Assembly (NCBI RefSeq): GCF_032062135.1
Contig: NC_092859.1
Coordinates: 23,913,549 to 23,977,548, forward strand
Reading direction: 5' to 3'
From: Pyxicephalus adspersus
Taxonomy: Eukaryota; Chordata; Amphibia; Anura; Pyxicephalidae
Length of the DNA: 64,000 bases
In this document: positions 45,501-50,805 of the stretch, one piece after another
Position numbering within the stretch: position 1 is the first letter of the stretch
Layout of the letters: each line of letters opens with the position of its first letter
Notes under the pieces: generated by a model
What the model saw: only the letters and a program-made list of their open reading frames with translations
Told to the model about the DNA's origin: nothing
Database searches by the model: none
Program-made: the position numbers and the translations under genes

Positions 45501-46770
45501 ACAAATGTGGAGATGAGCTCCTCTATTTCCAAGGTCAGCTTGCAAAATATTTGCTGAATGTGATGCAACTGACTGAAAAATGCCCACAAAGAATGCCAAC
45601 AATTTTAGTACCCTGATCAAACCAAAATTATATGAATATTGATTGAAGTGTTGTTTAATAAAGTAGCATGTGATGTTCAAAATTAGGAGCATTACCTGTG
45701 TTTATTAAGTCTATGAGCAGCTTAATAATGTTTTTTTTTTTACCTTCAGTAAAGTTGTGCGAATATTTCTCACCTTTATTAAAGCAGGTAGTCTTCCCCG
45801 TCAACTATAAAAAGCAGTTAAAAAAGCTGCCCTGGTGAACATTATAAGGAATGCTAAATGACGATCTTTTTGTTTCACTCATTTCAGTCACACTCACAAG
45901 CATGCAGATTACTATGGCTAAGCACCTGAGCTGCATGCTTACTTTTAAACAATTTCTCAGACTAGGTCCATTTTAACATTCTCCCTAATCCAGAGATCTT
46001 CACCGTGCAGAATAGCCTTTAAATAGCTTGAAAAATACTTCTACAGAAGCCTTTTATCGCTGTGCATGGGTGCTGGGACATCATTTGTTCCTATGGGTAG
46101 GCCAGACTCTGCTGGTCACCTGGAGGATGTCATGGGTATGGCCCATCCATGGGAATAATCGAGGCTTTAGCGATTGCATTAGAAAGAGGCTCCAGTGAGA
46201 ACATTTTACCTGCAAAGGCTCTGCAGGGGATGCACATAAATCGAAAATCAGGAATGAGAAGGAAGATGAATATTGATGGAGGGGGCCTGCATTTAGTAGG
46301 AATGAAGGATTTATTTATTCTTTATGGAATAAAATAAAGTTTTTAGTTTACCTATACCTCACTAAAGTTTATTTTACTGTTTTCTTTGTTCTGTTTACCT
46401 GCATTGCCCTGGGGCAAAACTACCAAGCTCTCTATCTACTCCCAGGACAAAGTTAATAACCTTCTCTGCTGAAAGATAAAAAGACATTGACAAAAGTGTG
46501 GAGTTGATAATGTATTTACATAACCTAGAAATGAAGGATACTTTTAATTTTGCCAACAGTAAATTATTTTTTTGTGTTTCCTCAGACAATCTGAAGACAG
46601 AGCAGGAGTTAGCAGATGAGAAGAAGATCCTAAATGAGATGCTGGACGTTGTGGAGCAGCGAGATGCATTAGTAGCACTGCTGGAGGAGCAGCGTCTGCG
46701 GGAGAAGGAAGAGGACAAAGACCTGGAAGAAGTCATGTTATCCAAGGGTTATAACCTAAACTGGTCTTGA
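3849..46770 (+). CDS. MICAL3: MICAL3, C-terminal half (18 spliced exons, gene-level entry)
   Basis: Large F-actin monooxygenase / Rab effector; only its C-terminal part lies here. Exons 3849-3956, 5783-5887, 7329-7515, 8937-9025, 9928-10018, 16640-16838, 18522-18745, 21209-21346, 25330-25431, 25835-25948, 26170-26258, 26374-28123, 28649-28743, 33266-33373, 33591-33684, 43893-43992, 45153-45226 and 46586-46770 join in phase to 1283 codons plus TGA. The order is a LIM domain, an acidic and Ser/Pro-rich linker, then a bMERB coiled coil ending [11 protein letters not shown]. The linker blocks ([59 protein letters not shown]) match remembered human MICAL3 better than MICAL1 or MICAL2. Known family role: the redox domain disassembles actin, and the bMERB domain binds Rab8-type GTPases in exocytic vesicle docking. 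The FAD and CH exons are outside the window. Confidence 0.95.
3957..5782 (+). other. MICAL3 intron, no recognised feature
   Basis: AT-rich intron between the exons ending at 3956 and starting at 5783. A pyrimidine-rich stretch with CACCCCCCTCCCC near 4981-5050 resembles other repeat-derived segments in the window. I see no convincing exon, RNA gene or complete element. Confidence 0.6.
5783..5887 (+). CDS. MICAL3: MICAL3 exon with [14 protein letters not shown] block
   Basis: The acceptor is TTTCTGTCAG and the donor is AAAGTG|GTAAGC. The 105 nt in phase 0 encode [20 protein letters not shown], then [15 protein letters not shown]. The [14 protein letters not shown] motif immediately precedes the LIM domain in remembered human MICAL3. 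The upstream open frame from 5714 is intronic read-through. Confidence 0.92.
6289..6605. mobile_element. MITE family A, copy 2
   Basis: About 317 bp. It starts AGGCTACGCACACACG and ends GTGTGCACGTAACCTAT, with the same body as the 2709 copy (GAGCGCTGTACATACAACAC, GGATCCATGAATGAC). It lies within the intron just before the LIM exon. It has no coding capacity. Confidence 0.75.
7329..7515 (+). CDS. MICAL3: MICAL3 LIM domain exon 1
   Basis: The acceptor is TCATATGCAG and the donor is GAGGATG|GTAAGG; the exon is 187 nt and ends in phase 1. It encodes [15 protein letters not shown], then the LIM core: CYFC, 17 residues, H-x2-C, x2-C, x2-C, and [13 protein letters not shown]. Seven of eight zinc ligands (CYFC and [10 protein letters not shown]) lie here and the last pair is in the next exon. 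[18 protein letters not shown] is characteristic of MICAL2/3. Zinc-binding protein-interaction module. Confidence 0.97.
8937..9025 (+). CDS. MICAL3: MICAL3 LIM domain exon 2
   Basis: The acceptor is ATTTTTGTAG and the donor is AACAAG|GTGAGC; 89 nt, phase 1 to 0. It encodes (G)[20 protein letters not shown] then AAAPALANK. The C-x2-H of KFYCKPH completes the second zinc site, and the basic tail follows as in human MICAL3. Confidence 0.96.
9928..10018 (+). CDS. MICAL3: MICAL3 post-LIM linker exon
   Basis: The acceptor is TGGCACCACAG and the donor is ACCCCAG|GTACCC; 91 nt, phase 0 to 1. It encodes [15 protein letters not shown] to VSAVEKTPG. It corresponds to the human segment ending in an ERTPG-like motif. 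The same exon can be extended past its donor into an alternative end (see 9928-10236). Confidence 0.93.
9928..10236 (+). CDS. MICAL3: Alternative terminal exon of a short MICAL3 with hydrophobic tail
   Basis: If the donor at 10019 is not used, the frame stays open for 72 more residues after EKTP and stops at TGA 10234-10236. The extension is GC-rich with coding-like codons, and composition falls to intronic AT-rich right after the stop. It has a basic amphipathic part ([22 protein letters not shown]), then [17 protein letters not shown] as a possible membrane segment, then a short tail ending FPWSPTA. The product would keep the monooxygenase, CH and LIM domains but lose the linker and Rab-binding domain. 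Short isoforms of human MICAL2/3 ending after LIM are known from memory; membrane anchoring is my inference. Confidence 0.65.
   Translation, partial: EIKGTAKDTPDAEEPGRAPVSPVSAVEKTPGTRPSFLRRAMSLCSLARRLPNAASSVKRLITQDPLDCFFMCQLIVFGLPFLYVQSEILLQILGEFPWSPTA
10237..13620 (+). other. Intron, or 3' UTR of the short MICAL3 form
   Basis: This AT-rich sequence has no exon in phase and no clear transposon. AATAAA signals occur at 12534-12539 and 13599-13604. The latter lies in TTAATAAATTTTGAC and is followed by a T-rich, then G-rich stretch, a plausible cleavage region. Compatible with a 2.3-3.4 kb alternative 3' UTR, but transcripts are needed to separate UTR from intron. Confidence 0.35.
14212..14418 (-). 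pseudogene. Unidentified coding-like fragment on the minus strand
   Basis: On the minus strand 68 codons run from ATG (14418) to TAA (14212), with coding-like composition (for example [18 protein letters not shown] and YWDYNVKI). A TAA sits directly before the ATG. About 85 nt after the stop, a minus-strand AATAAA occurs near 14131, as expected for the end of a real or retroposed gene. I do not recognise the family. It could be a terminal exon of an antisense gene, a processed pseudogene, or chance. Confidence 0.3.
15472..15520. repeat. (TA)n microsatellite
   Basis: About 24 uninterrupted TA dinucleotides in a MICAL3 intron. Likely polymorphic in length. Confidence 0.97.
16640..16838 (+). 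CDS. MICAL3: MICAL3 linker exon ([17 protein letters not shown])
   Basis: The acceptor is GTGTCTTGCAG and the donor is GCCAGCAG|GTAAGG; 199 nt, phase 1 to 2. It encodes [20 protein letters not shown] and [20 protein letters not shown], then acidic residues into a serine run. This is close to remembered human MICAL3 ([31 protein letters not shown]). Confidence 0.97.
17461..18195. repeat. Anuran dispersed repeat, long copy (+ orientation)
   Basis: Starts with a TTATTATTAT tract and GGATTTATATAGCACTAACA, continues TTGCGCAGCGCTGTACAATA and CGAAGAGCTTACAATCTAGT, and runs about 735 bp. Parts recur at 50160, 50680 (reversed), 52839, 53871 (reversed), 55562 and 60150 (reversed). The body past 17640 recurs at 52980-53250. 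This is the longest copy in the window. I see no transposase or reverse transcriptase in it; element class not assigned. Confidence 0.8.
18522..18745 (+). CDS. MICAL3: MICAL3 acidic linker exon
   Basis: The acceptor is TGTCTTAG|CAG (a tandem NAGNAG, see findings) and the donor is GTGAAG|GTTGGT; 224 nt, phase 2 to 1. It encodes [37 protein letters not shown] and a Glu-rich tract ending [10 protein letters not shown]. The [10 protein letters not shown] motif is a strong MICAL3 marker. The GTTGGT donor is suboptimal, compatible with regulated splicing to the following cassette. Confidence 0.96.
19270..19359 (+). CDS. MICAL3: Candidate MICAL3 cassette exon (30 codons, phase 1-1)
   Basis: A CT-rich tract (19195-19220) and CCCTCTTGTGTAG precede 90 nt, with donor TTAAAG|GTATAG. 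In the frame required by both neighbours (phase 1) it is open and reads [20 protein letters not shown] then [10 protein letters not shown]. Aromatic and acidic content and codon use look coding. Skipping it also keeps the frame, so it is probably alternative. Confidence 0.6.
21209..21346 (+). CDS. MICAL3: MICAL3 linker exon ([11 protein letters not shown])
   Basis: The acceptor is CCTCCCTCCAG and the donor is TCCAAAG|GTAACC; 138 nt, phase 1-1. It encodes [20 protein letters not shown], then [18 protein letters not shown] and VGVSSPSK. It matches human MICAL3 PLEIQADVHWTH. Confidence 0.95.
21419..21711. mobile_element. hAT-type MITE with 8-bp target duplication
   Basis: Ends CAGTGGTTGCCCACCTTTTC and AGGTTGGCGACCGCTG are imperfect terminal inverted repeats of hAT type. 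They are flanked by TTTTAAAG (21411-21418) and TTTTAAAA (21712-21719), an 8-bp duplication with one change. 293 bp, GC-rich core, no transposase. Confidence 0.85.
22600..22813. mobile_element. Possible TTAA-type MITE (weak)
   Basis: The left end TTAAAGTGTACCTGTCAC and the reverse complement of the right end (AAAGAGAACCTGCAA) resemble one another and other AAAGTG-ACCTG repeat ends in the window. Boundaries are approximate and one target site is TTGA rather than TTAA. Confidence 0.35.
22982..23044 (+). CDS. MICAL3: Candidate MICAL3 cassette exon (21 codons, phase 1-1)
   Basis: The acceptor is TGTTCCTCTATCGTAG and the donor is TCTGGAG|GTAGAT; 63 nt. In phase 1, which both flanking exons need, it reads ALKLPSQR then [13 protein letters not shown]. 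The other exons of this stretch are also phase 1-1, so it can be skipped in frame. The GC-rich ORF continuing beyond 23044 in other frames is read-through. Confidence 0.6.
24103..24531. mobile_element. pogo/Tigger-like MITE
   Basis: The terminal inverted repeats are CAGTAGAACCCCGGTTATCC and the reverse complement of GATAACCAAGGTTCTACTG, flanked by TA on both sides (24101-24102 and 24532-24533). TA target duplication and this end type fit the pogo/Tigger branch of Tc1/mariner. 429 bp, no transposase. Confidence 0.88.
25330..25431 (+). CDS. MICAL3: MICAL3 acidic linker exon
   Basis: The acceptor is CTCCCTCCTCCCTCAG and the donor is GGTGACG|GTATGT; 102 nt, phase 1-1. It encodes [20 protein letters not shown] then [14 protein letters not shown]. 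It occupies the position of the human EPAEIEGEAAEDGDPGDTGAE region, low in identity but equally acidic. Confidence 0.88.
25835..25948 (+). CDS. MICAL3: MICAL3 linker exon ([14 protein letters not shown])
   Basis: The acceptor is TTTTTCATCAATCAG and the donor is CATCAAG|GTGGAG; 114 nt, phase 1-1. It encodes [20 protein letters not shown] then [18 protein letters not shown]. It corresponds to the human SDSPSDADREL region and is probably helical. Confidence 0.92.
26170..26258 (+). CDS. MICAL3: MICAL3 linker exon
   Basis: The acceptor is TTTTTGTTTTAG and the donor is GGGAAG|GTGGGT; 89 nt, phase 1 to 0. It encodes [20 protein letters not shown] then [10 protein letters not shown]. It is Pro/Thr-rich and shares the linker character of the next exon. 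Not individually recognised by homology. Confidence 0.85.
26374..28123 (+). CDS. MICAL3: MICAL3 giant Ser/Pro-rich linker exon
   Basis: The acceptor is TTATTGTGTCCCCAG and the donor is GGAGCAG|GTACAC; 1750 nt, phase 0 to 1, 583 codons. Landmarks in order: repeated SPVCSQP motifs; [131 protein letters not shown]. Mostly disordered with a Lys-rich C-terminal part. In human MICAL3 the linker is reported to bind cortical ELKS; that is family knowledge. The ORF start at 26362 is intronic. Confidence 0.97.
28649..28743 (+). CDS. MICAL3: MICAL3 exon ([20 protein letters not shown])
   Basis: The acceptor is TTGTTTTTTTAG and the donor is CGAGAG|GTAAGA; 95 nt, phase 1 to 0. It encodes [20 protein letters not shown] then [12 protein letters not shown], nearly identical to remembered human MICAL3. 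The SFSEDSD serines are likely phosphorylation sites (inference). Confidence 0.97.
28970..29008 (+). CDS. MICAL3: Candidate 39-nt MICAL3 microexon (phase 0-0)
   Basis: The tract TTTTCATTTTCCCCCCATCT precedes a CAG acceptor, and the donor is GATGAG|GTATCT. The 13 codons read [13 protein letters not shown], in the phase 0 used on both sides (28743 and 33266). It would extend SKRE before KTYTDEEL at the start of the bMERB domain. Confidence 0.5.
29154..29494. mobile_element. pogo-like MITE with CAGGTTGAC ends
   Basis: Left end CAGGTTGACATTCAAAAATC and right end GATTTTCGATTGTCAACCTG (left form CAGGTTGACAATCGAAAATC when reversed) form inverted repeats. TA duplications lie at 29152-29153 and 29495-29496. 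CCGG-containing subterminal repeats recur inside. 341 bp, no transposase. Confidence 0.88.
29947..30305. mobile_element. TTAA-flanked MITE (piggyBac-like)
   Basis: The left end AAGTGTAACTCCACTTT and the reverse complement of the right end (AAAGTGTCACTCCACTTTA) are inverted repeats. The right flank is TTAA and the left is TTGA, a decayed TTAA. About 359 bp, AT-rich core, no ORF of interest. Confidence 0.65.
31734..32423. mobile_element. hAT (Charlie-like) non-autonomous element with perfect 8-bp duplication
   Basis: The ends CAGGGGTGTCAAA and TTTGACACCCCTG are exact inverted repeats, typical of hAT/Charlie elements. The flanks are identical: CTCTAGAT at 31726-31733 and 32424-32431. 690 bp, no intact transposase. 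Confidence 0.92.
32664..32885. repeat. Three-copy tandem repeat, about 70 bp
   Basis: Units start near 32664, 32729 and 32799. They share TAATRGTAGATGTGATGG-like starts, ACATGGCTGAGCACAGAGAG and GCACACC(A/T)-like ends. The third copy is longer. It lies in an intron with no coding role seen. Confidence 0.75.
33266..33373 (+). CDS. MICAL3: MICAL3 bMERB domain exon 1
   Basis: The acceptor is TCTCCTCCTGACAG and the donor is GCACAG|GTAGGG; 108 nt, phase 0-0. It encodes [20 protein letters not shown] then [16 protein letters not shown], the first helix of the C-terminal Rab-binding (bMERB, formerly DUF3585) domain. Almost the same as human. Confidence 0.98.
33591..33684 (+). CDS. MICAL3: MICAL3 bMERB domain exon 2
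   Basis: The acceptor is TTTGTTTCTACAG and the donor is GAAGCAG|GTATTC; 94 nt, phase 0 to 1. It encodes [20 protein letters not shown] then [11 protein letters not shown], a coiled-coil segment that leads up to the hairpin connecting the bMERB helices. Cassettes at 38102 and 40242 would insert exactly after ALRGEA. Confidence 0.98.
35990..36294. mobile_element. hAT-type MITE with CAGCCTTTCTCAACC end
   Basis: The right end reversed reads CAGCCTTTCTCAACCTTTTT and the left end reads TGGCCATTCTCAACCTGC, imperfect inverted repeats. Both flanks carry GTATAGAC (35982-35989 and 36295-36302), an exact 8-bp duplication. 305 bp, no transposase. Confidence 0.85.
37400..38060 (+). repeat. Pyrimidine-rich low-complexity tract with a 73-bp tandem duplication
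   Basis: About 650 bp of nearly pure C/T on the + strand (CTTCC, TTCCTCC, CCATTCC words). A near-exact 73-bp duplication starts at 37820 and 37893 (CTTCCTCTGCCATTCCCCGT in both). It lies immediately upstream of the cassette exon at 38102, so it may bind polypyrimidine-tract proteins. The 238-codon ORF across it is low-complexity and not a gene. Confidence 0.85.
38102..38152 (+). CDS. MICAL3: Candidate MICAL3 cassette exon inside the bMERB domain (17 codons)
   Basis: The acceptor is TTCCTTATTGTAG and the donor is CTGGGTG|GTATGT, a strong donor; 51 nt, phase 1-1. In frame it reads [17 protein letters not shown], giving ALRGEA|DYWGES...[11 protein letters not shown] when spliced. The peptide is acidic and aromatic, unlike random intron translation. 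It would lengthen the loop between the Rab-binding helices. Confidence 0.65.
40242..40307 (+). CDS. MICAL3: Candidate second bMERB cassette exon (22 codons)
   Basis: A pyrimidine tract of about 150 nt (40080-40235) ends in TTCTTTGAAG; the donor is CACGAAG|GTAAAG; 66 nt, phase 1-1. It reads [18 protein letters not shown] then CAHE. Basic (RRR) and Cys-rich (CPCC), opposite in character to the 38102 cassette. Both could be used alone or together without shifting frame. Confidence 0.5.
41594..41759. mobile_element. Possible hAT-like fragment (CAGTGTTCTCCCCAG end)
   Basis: It starts CAGTGTTCTCCCCAG and ends CGTTGACCACTG. A similar start, CAGTGTTCTTCCCAG, occurs at 63963. No matching 8-bp duplication is visible, so boundaries are uncertain. 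Confidence 0.35.
42429..42734. mobile_element. TTAA-flanked MITE (piggyBac-like)
   Basis: The left end TTAAAGTGCAACTCCCACCA and the reversed right end TTAAAGCAGAACTCCAGCCA are inverted repeats, with TTAA at both borders. About 306 bp, AT-rich core. Similar in end sequence to the element at 29947. Confidence 0.7.
42862..43058. mobile_element. MITE family A, copy 3 (short)
   Basis: It starts TAGGTTATGTACACACTGCAG and ends GTGTGTACATAGCCCTA, with an internal palindromic pair CAGATGATTCTCATCTGAT / CAGATGAGAATCGGACGTGTG. It is a shorter relative of the elements at 2709 and 6289 and includes a (GT)n run. Confidence 0.6.
43893..43992 (+). CDS. MICAL3: MICAL3 bMERB domain exon 3
   Basis: The acceptor is TTTCTTTCATAG and the donor is ATGATATT|GTGAGT; 100 nt, phase 1 to 2. 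It encodes [20 protein letters not shown] then [13 protein letters not shown]. Nearly identical to remembered human MICAL3 ([20 protein letters not shown]). Confidence 0.98.
44442..44695. mobile_element. MITE family A, copy 4
   Basis: It starts TAGGCTGCCAACACGTGCAA, contains GAATGAGCACTGCACACACAG and GTTCATGGATCCATGGACGA, and ends near ACAACTAGCCT. Body words align with the 2709 and 6289 copies, but the ends are more decayed. Confidence 0.6.
45153..45226 (+). CDS. MICAL3: MICAL3 bMERB domain exon 4
   Basis: The acceptor is TGTTTCTTCTTAG and the donor is GTGGAG|GTGAGT; 74 nt, phase 2 to 1. It encodes (F)[19 protein letters not shown] then RMAVE, a heptad-rich helix of the Rab-binding domain. 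Confidence 0.98.
46586..46770 (+). CDS. MICAL3: MICAL3 last coding exon with stop codon
   Basis: The acceptor is GTGTTTCCTCAG; 185 nt ending in TGA at 46768-46770. It encodes [20 protein letters not shown] then [20 protein letters not shown], ending [11 protein letters not shown]. Human MICAL3 ends MLSKGFSLNWS. Confidence 0.98.
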
Positions 46771-49409
46771 AGTTTCCCTCGCTGTCCTCTAAACACTGAG
46801 GGGGTCCTTCATCATATTTGTAAGGGCAAGCGGAGGACTGCCTTGGAGGAGGAGGGCGCTGCCTAACAAAGCTGTTACATGAATAAGCCGACCCTTGCAC
46901 TGTTCTTCTTGTGTTTGCCATGACAGAGGGACATTTAAAAGGGAGACGGCATTTGTTATGGACGTTTCACTTCCAGTGCGACACTGAAAAGTCTTTATTC
47001 AGGTTTACATTATGCTGCCATTTCTTCGGTGCCGCTTGCGACCACTTGTGATCCTTCCCACCGACAGAGGTTTTCTGTTTGTTTTTTTCGTTTTGTCCAG
47101 CACCGCGGACAATAATGCAGGTGACAGTCACTTGCACTTGAAACATTTGGCCACTAGGTGGCTCCTCCTTTACGTCTTTCTGGTTTAGTCTTTCTCGCTA
47201 TGGATTTTAACAGAGCGCGCATTTCTCAATGTTTGAGGTTTTTTTTAAATTGAAACAGGTGGCGTTAAAAGTTATTTTGTGTTTGTGCTGTTCGCTCCGG
47301 GAGCGTTTAGTTGACCTTGATAGGGGGAAAATATCTGCATGAATATAGGGTGATGTTGAAACCCGAAAACGTTAAATCTGCCCTCAGCATATATGGAAAT
47401 GTTCACAGATTGTATCCCACACTAAATGACAAAAGTTTTTACTTCTTTTTTTTAAGTCTTGGCTTCCTTTTATTCTGTAAAAGGCTTGCACAATCATGAG
47501 ACTTAAAGTGATTATTTGGGGTTCTGATGATAGTCCCTTTTATTTTAACTTTTACTTTGCTCCCCTGCTGCTGTTCCTTTCATCTGTCAGAGCCCTTTAC
47601 AGATATAAGGGAGGAGAAGCTCGCACATAAGAGGGGCGACATTATCTGTGTTTATCTGATACTATTACTTTGGTAAGCACGGTGGTAGAGCGTGTGAGCA
47701 TGGACAGGCTTCTCTATTAGGGACCTGTCCCTTTATCCTAAATTACTTTCACCCCCATTATATACTAACCTTTGCATCCTATATCAGAGACCGCAGACCC
47801 CAGGCCTACTTGTTACATATCTTTGTTTTTTTAATCTCCAAAGATTTATTTTTATTTATTAAAAATCGTTCTCTTTGTTCCAAATGCGATAAAATGTCTC
47901 CTCTTCCAGTCATCCCAACTACCTGGCGTTCTCAGGAGGTGAAATAATAATTCTGAGATAAAACATTAAACCAATAAGAGTCCTCATTGTTGGTGGGGCA
48001 GGTTCAGAGATAAATGTCGGTCAGTGGCAGTAGGACAGAGCAATACAGCGATCTGGTGATGGGAAGAACGCGAGGTTGGTTTCATTTATGGGAGGAATGT
48101 CTTTGTACTAATATTAATAAGCCTGCTGCAATGTATAATAATACAGAATGTCTGCACACATTATTTTGGGCCATACACATCTTCATAGTTAATGTTAGTG
48201 CATATTTTACAAGAAGTAACTGCTACAGATCTGTTTGTCATGCACTCAGTTTCTCGGTTTCCTGATCAGAAAGGAGCTGGCGATAAAATATGGCTGCCGT
48301 CTTTCCAACCACAATCACTGCACAAAAGGATTGTATTTGGCTTTCTTGGACTTGTAGTTCTTTAGATGTTGCAGGACTGCAAAGGTCAAATAAAAATCTT
48401 TACAAAGTTTACCTATTGAGTCAGGCATTGGCACAGTAAATTACTGAAGAATGTTCATGTTTCGTAGTGAGCCATTGCCACTGGTTTGAAATCACAGCTG
48501 TCCCAGTGCTATAGCTATTCTGTCCCCCCAAACTTCACACTCTGGGACCTATCTGCCTGTCTGTGATCACCCCTAATAGTGATGCACAGTAATTGCCGTC
48601 CACTACTCTGATATCTCATTTCTGCCAGTTAGGGGTGACATGTACAGGAGGGAGGCTGAGTGATTGCAATGTTATAAAGGCTGCCACTGGATAGAGAACC
48701 ATAGAAATCTGTACTATGCAATCTGATAACAGAAACATAATGACCTTACATAAGGTGAGGAATAAAAAGATGCAAAACAAAGTTCATTAAAAAATATAAC
48801 AAAAACATTTTTAGTTCTCTTTTTAAAGTTATCTTTACCACAGCCAGTCATGACGTATTTCCCTCAGAAGCAAAAGAAAGTTATGCAATGTCAATGTTTG
48901 TGGTAACATTTAGGAAAGTCTGTTCTCTGTTTAAGTATGACTGTTACTTCTGTTTACAAAGCAAACTCCTAATAATGTGACTTAGTTTAGAGTAACATGA
49001 GTGCTCTGACCTCAGCTTTGGGATGACGAATGTGAACCAGGTCCTCTTATCCAAAATCAACACCAGACCTCGCAATACAGCATAAATTCCCACTTCCAAA
49101 TCTTGGGAGGGGCAAAGAGCACATATTTGCTTGTGATCATGCTCACTAAAAATTTACTTTAGAAAAAAAAGTTAACCTTTTAAAATTTATCCATATTATT
49201 CCCATTGTAGAAGGCAGTTATTAATGTGTAGATAAATGTGGAGCAACCAAACAACATATATGTTGGCAGATCATGTAGCAGAGTCCACATGTGCAGTGAT
49301 GTGGTTGGAGACGGTTGAAGATTTGTAAGGGAGGAGTTTATCATTCATGTGACAAAGTCTGTAAGCCGCCAACTCCTGAAACGGGATTTCATATATGTGC
49401 GTTAATAAA
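46771..49409 (+). other. MICAL3: MICAL3 3' UTR (end uncertain)
   Basis: GC-moderate sequence follows the stop codon. AATAAA signals occur at 48389-48394, 48761-48766 and 49404-49409; any could be used. No ORF or repeat of note in the first 1.6 kb, which fits a long UTR. Which site is used cannot be told from sequence alone. Confidence 0.6.
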
Positions 49410-49520
49410 TATTATTAATTTATTTAGAGGTTTTATGCTGTTAACAAATTATCTGCTGTATATTCGATGTCTTAGTTAAGAAGCCATTTTTTGTGCTGCT
49501 TTGCAACCCTCTCTTTCTAG

Positions 49521-49640
49521 GAGAGCAAGGATTATGCCTCCATGGCCCTTCTAGGACGGGTAGGGGGCCGCGTCACGTGTTTCGCCAGCGTCCATCCGGG
49601 CAGTCATCACAAGCCTCAGAACCCAGGCGACACTGTCTGA
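49521..49640 (+). other. GC-rich coding-like island after MICAL3
   Basis: After a good acceptor-like tract (CAACCCTCTCTTTCTAG), 39 codons plus TGA are open in phase 0 (ESKDYASMALLGRVGGRVTC, then FASVHPGSHHKPQNPGDTV). The overlapping frame is open from 49493 to 49756. GC is far above the neighbourhood. No upstream partner exon is evident. It may be a terminal exon, a conserved UTR element or a repeat remnant. Confidence 0.3.
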
Positions 49641-50159
49641 CCTTTGTTTCCCATATCACAGCCACAGCGGTCTCGTCTAAACAGCCAACAGTTTTCTCAG
49701 ACACTGTTTTCACTTTGTGTTTTTTTTCCTCTATTAACTTATTTTTTAATACTTGAAAAAAAAAGAGTTGCTGTTTTTTTATATAAATGTAAAAAGTGAA
49801 ATTTTCTGTGTCTGTGTTTTTTTTCTCTGGGTTGGATTTAGTAAAGAAGAACCTGTGACCTCCTCTCAGGTTTTTATAGCTGTATGTGTGTTTCCCCTCA
49901 CTTCCTGTCCTGGAGGGGGGTATATAATAACATCCTGACAGGGGTCCTTGGTTTTACTCACTTTTCATATCTCTTCCAGAAAACTCCTCTCTACCTGTGC
50001 TGTTAATACCTTAATATACATGGCGCCCCCACGTCAGGGAGTGGGGGGAATTTGTGACACAGCAGCTAAAAGCTAACATCTCCTCCCTACTTTCTGTATA
50101 AAACAGACTGACATATAGCATTCCCAGGAGGTCAGTGAGCTCTTGGCATCTCATATCAA

Positions 50160-50226
50160 GTTATTATTATTAATAGACAGGATTTATATAGCGCCAACAT
50201 ATTACGCAGCACTGTACAATAAATAG
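50160..50226. repeat. Anuran dispersed repeat, 5' fragment
   Basis: TTATTATTAT, then AGACAGGATTTATATAGCGC, CAACATATTACGCAGC and ACTGTACAATAAATAGG: the same first 65 bp as the 17461 copy. Confidence 0.85.
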
Positions 50227-50679
50227 GTTAACAACTTTAATCTAAAAAAATTGCAGCCATGGGAGGAAGCCTTAGTTGTTGTTTTCCAATGTTATCTTCT
50301 GTGTTCAGCAGGAATTTCTGTAATTCCTGGCTCAGATCCACCATCCCTGTGCATGGAAGTGACAGGCTGAACTACGCAGAAGGAGGAAGTATGCCATTCT
50401 TTCACCTTCACAAACAGAATACTTCCTATAAAAGGAAAACAAATTTCCTTCATTGCTGGCCGTCTGGCTTTGAGCTCAAAATACTTCTTGGTTTTGTATG
50501 CAGAGGGGAAAGTTTAAAACTTATTTCAGGTCTTTTCTATATCTCCCCCCTCCCTAGGTTTTAGTGGAAAGGGAGAGAGTGTCCTGTCTTACCGTCACAA
50601 TGCTGTTTCTCTATATAGTACTGTACTTAGAATGCATTGTTACCCTAGGACAGGAAGTGTGTAAATAAAATAAAAGACG

Positions 50680-50805
50680 TTCTTCAGGGCAGGATCCTCT
50701 CCTCCTGTGTCACTGTCTGTCTGTCATTTGCAACCCCTATTACAGTCCTATGTACAGTGCTGCATATTATGTTGACAGTATATAAAACCTGTTTATTAAT
50801 AATAA
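50680..50805. repeat. Anuran dispersed repeat, reversed fragment
   Basis: TTCAGGGCAGGATCCTCTCC, TGTGTCACTGTCTGTCTGTC, ATTTGCAACCCCTATTACAG and a TTATTAATAATAAT tail, the reverse complement of the 17461 repeat start. Confidence 0.8.

Noticed and set aside
50259..50564. 101-codon ORF starting MGGSLSCC
   Set aside because: The myristoylation-like start is tempting, but the rest lacks coding character and lies among repeats.
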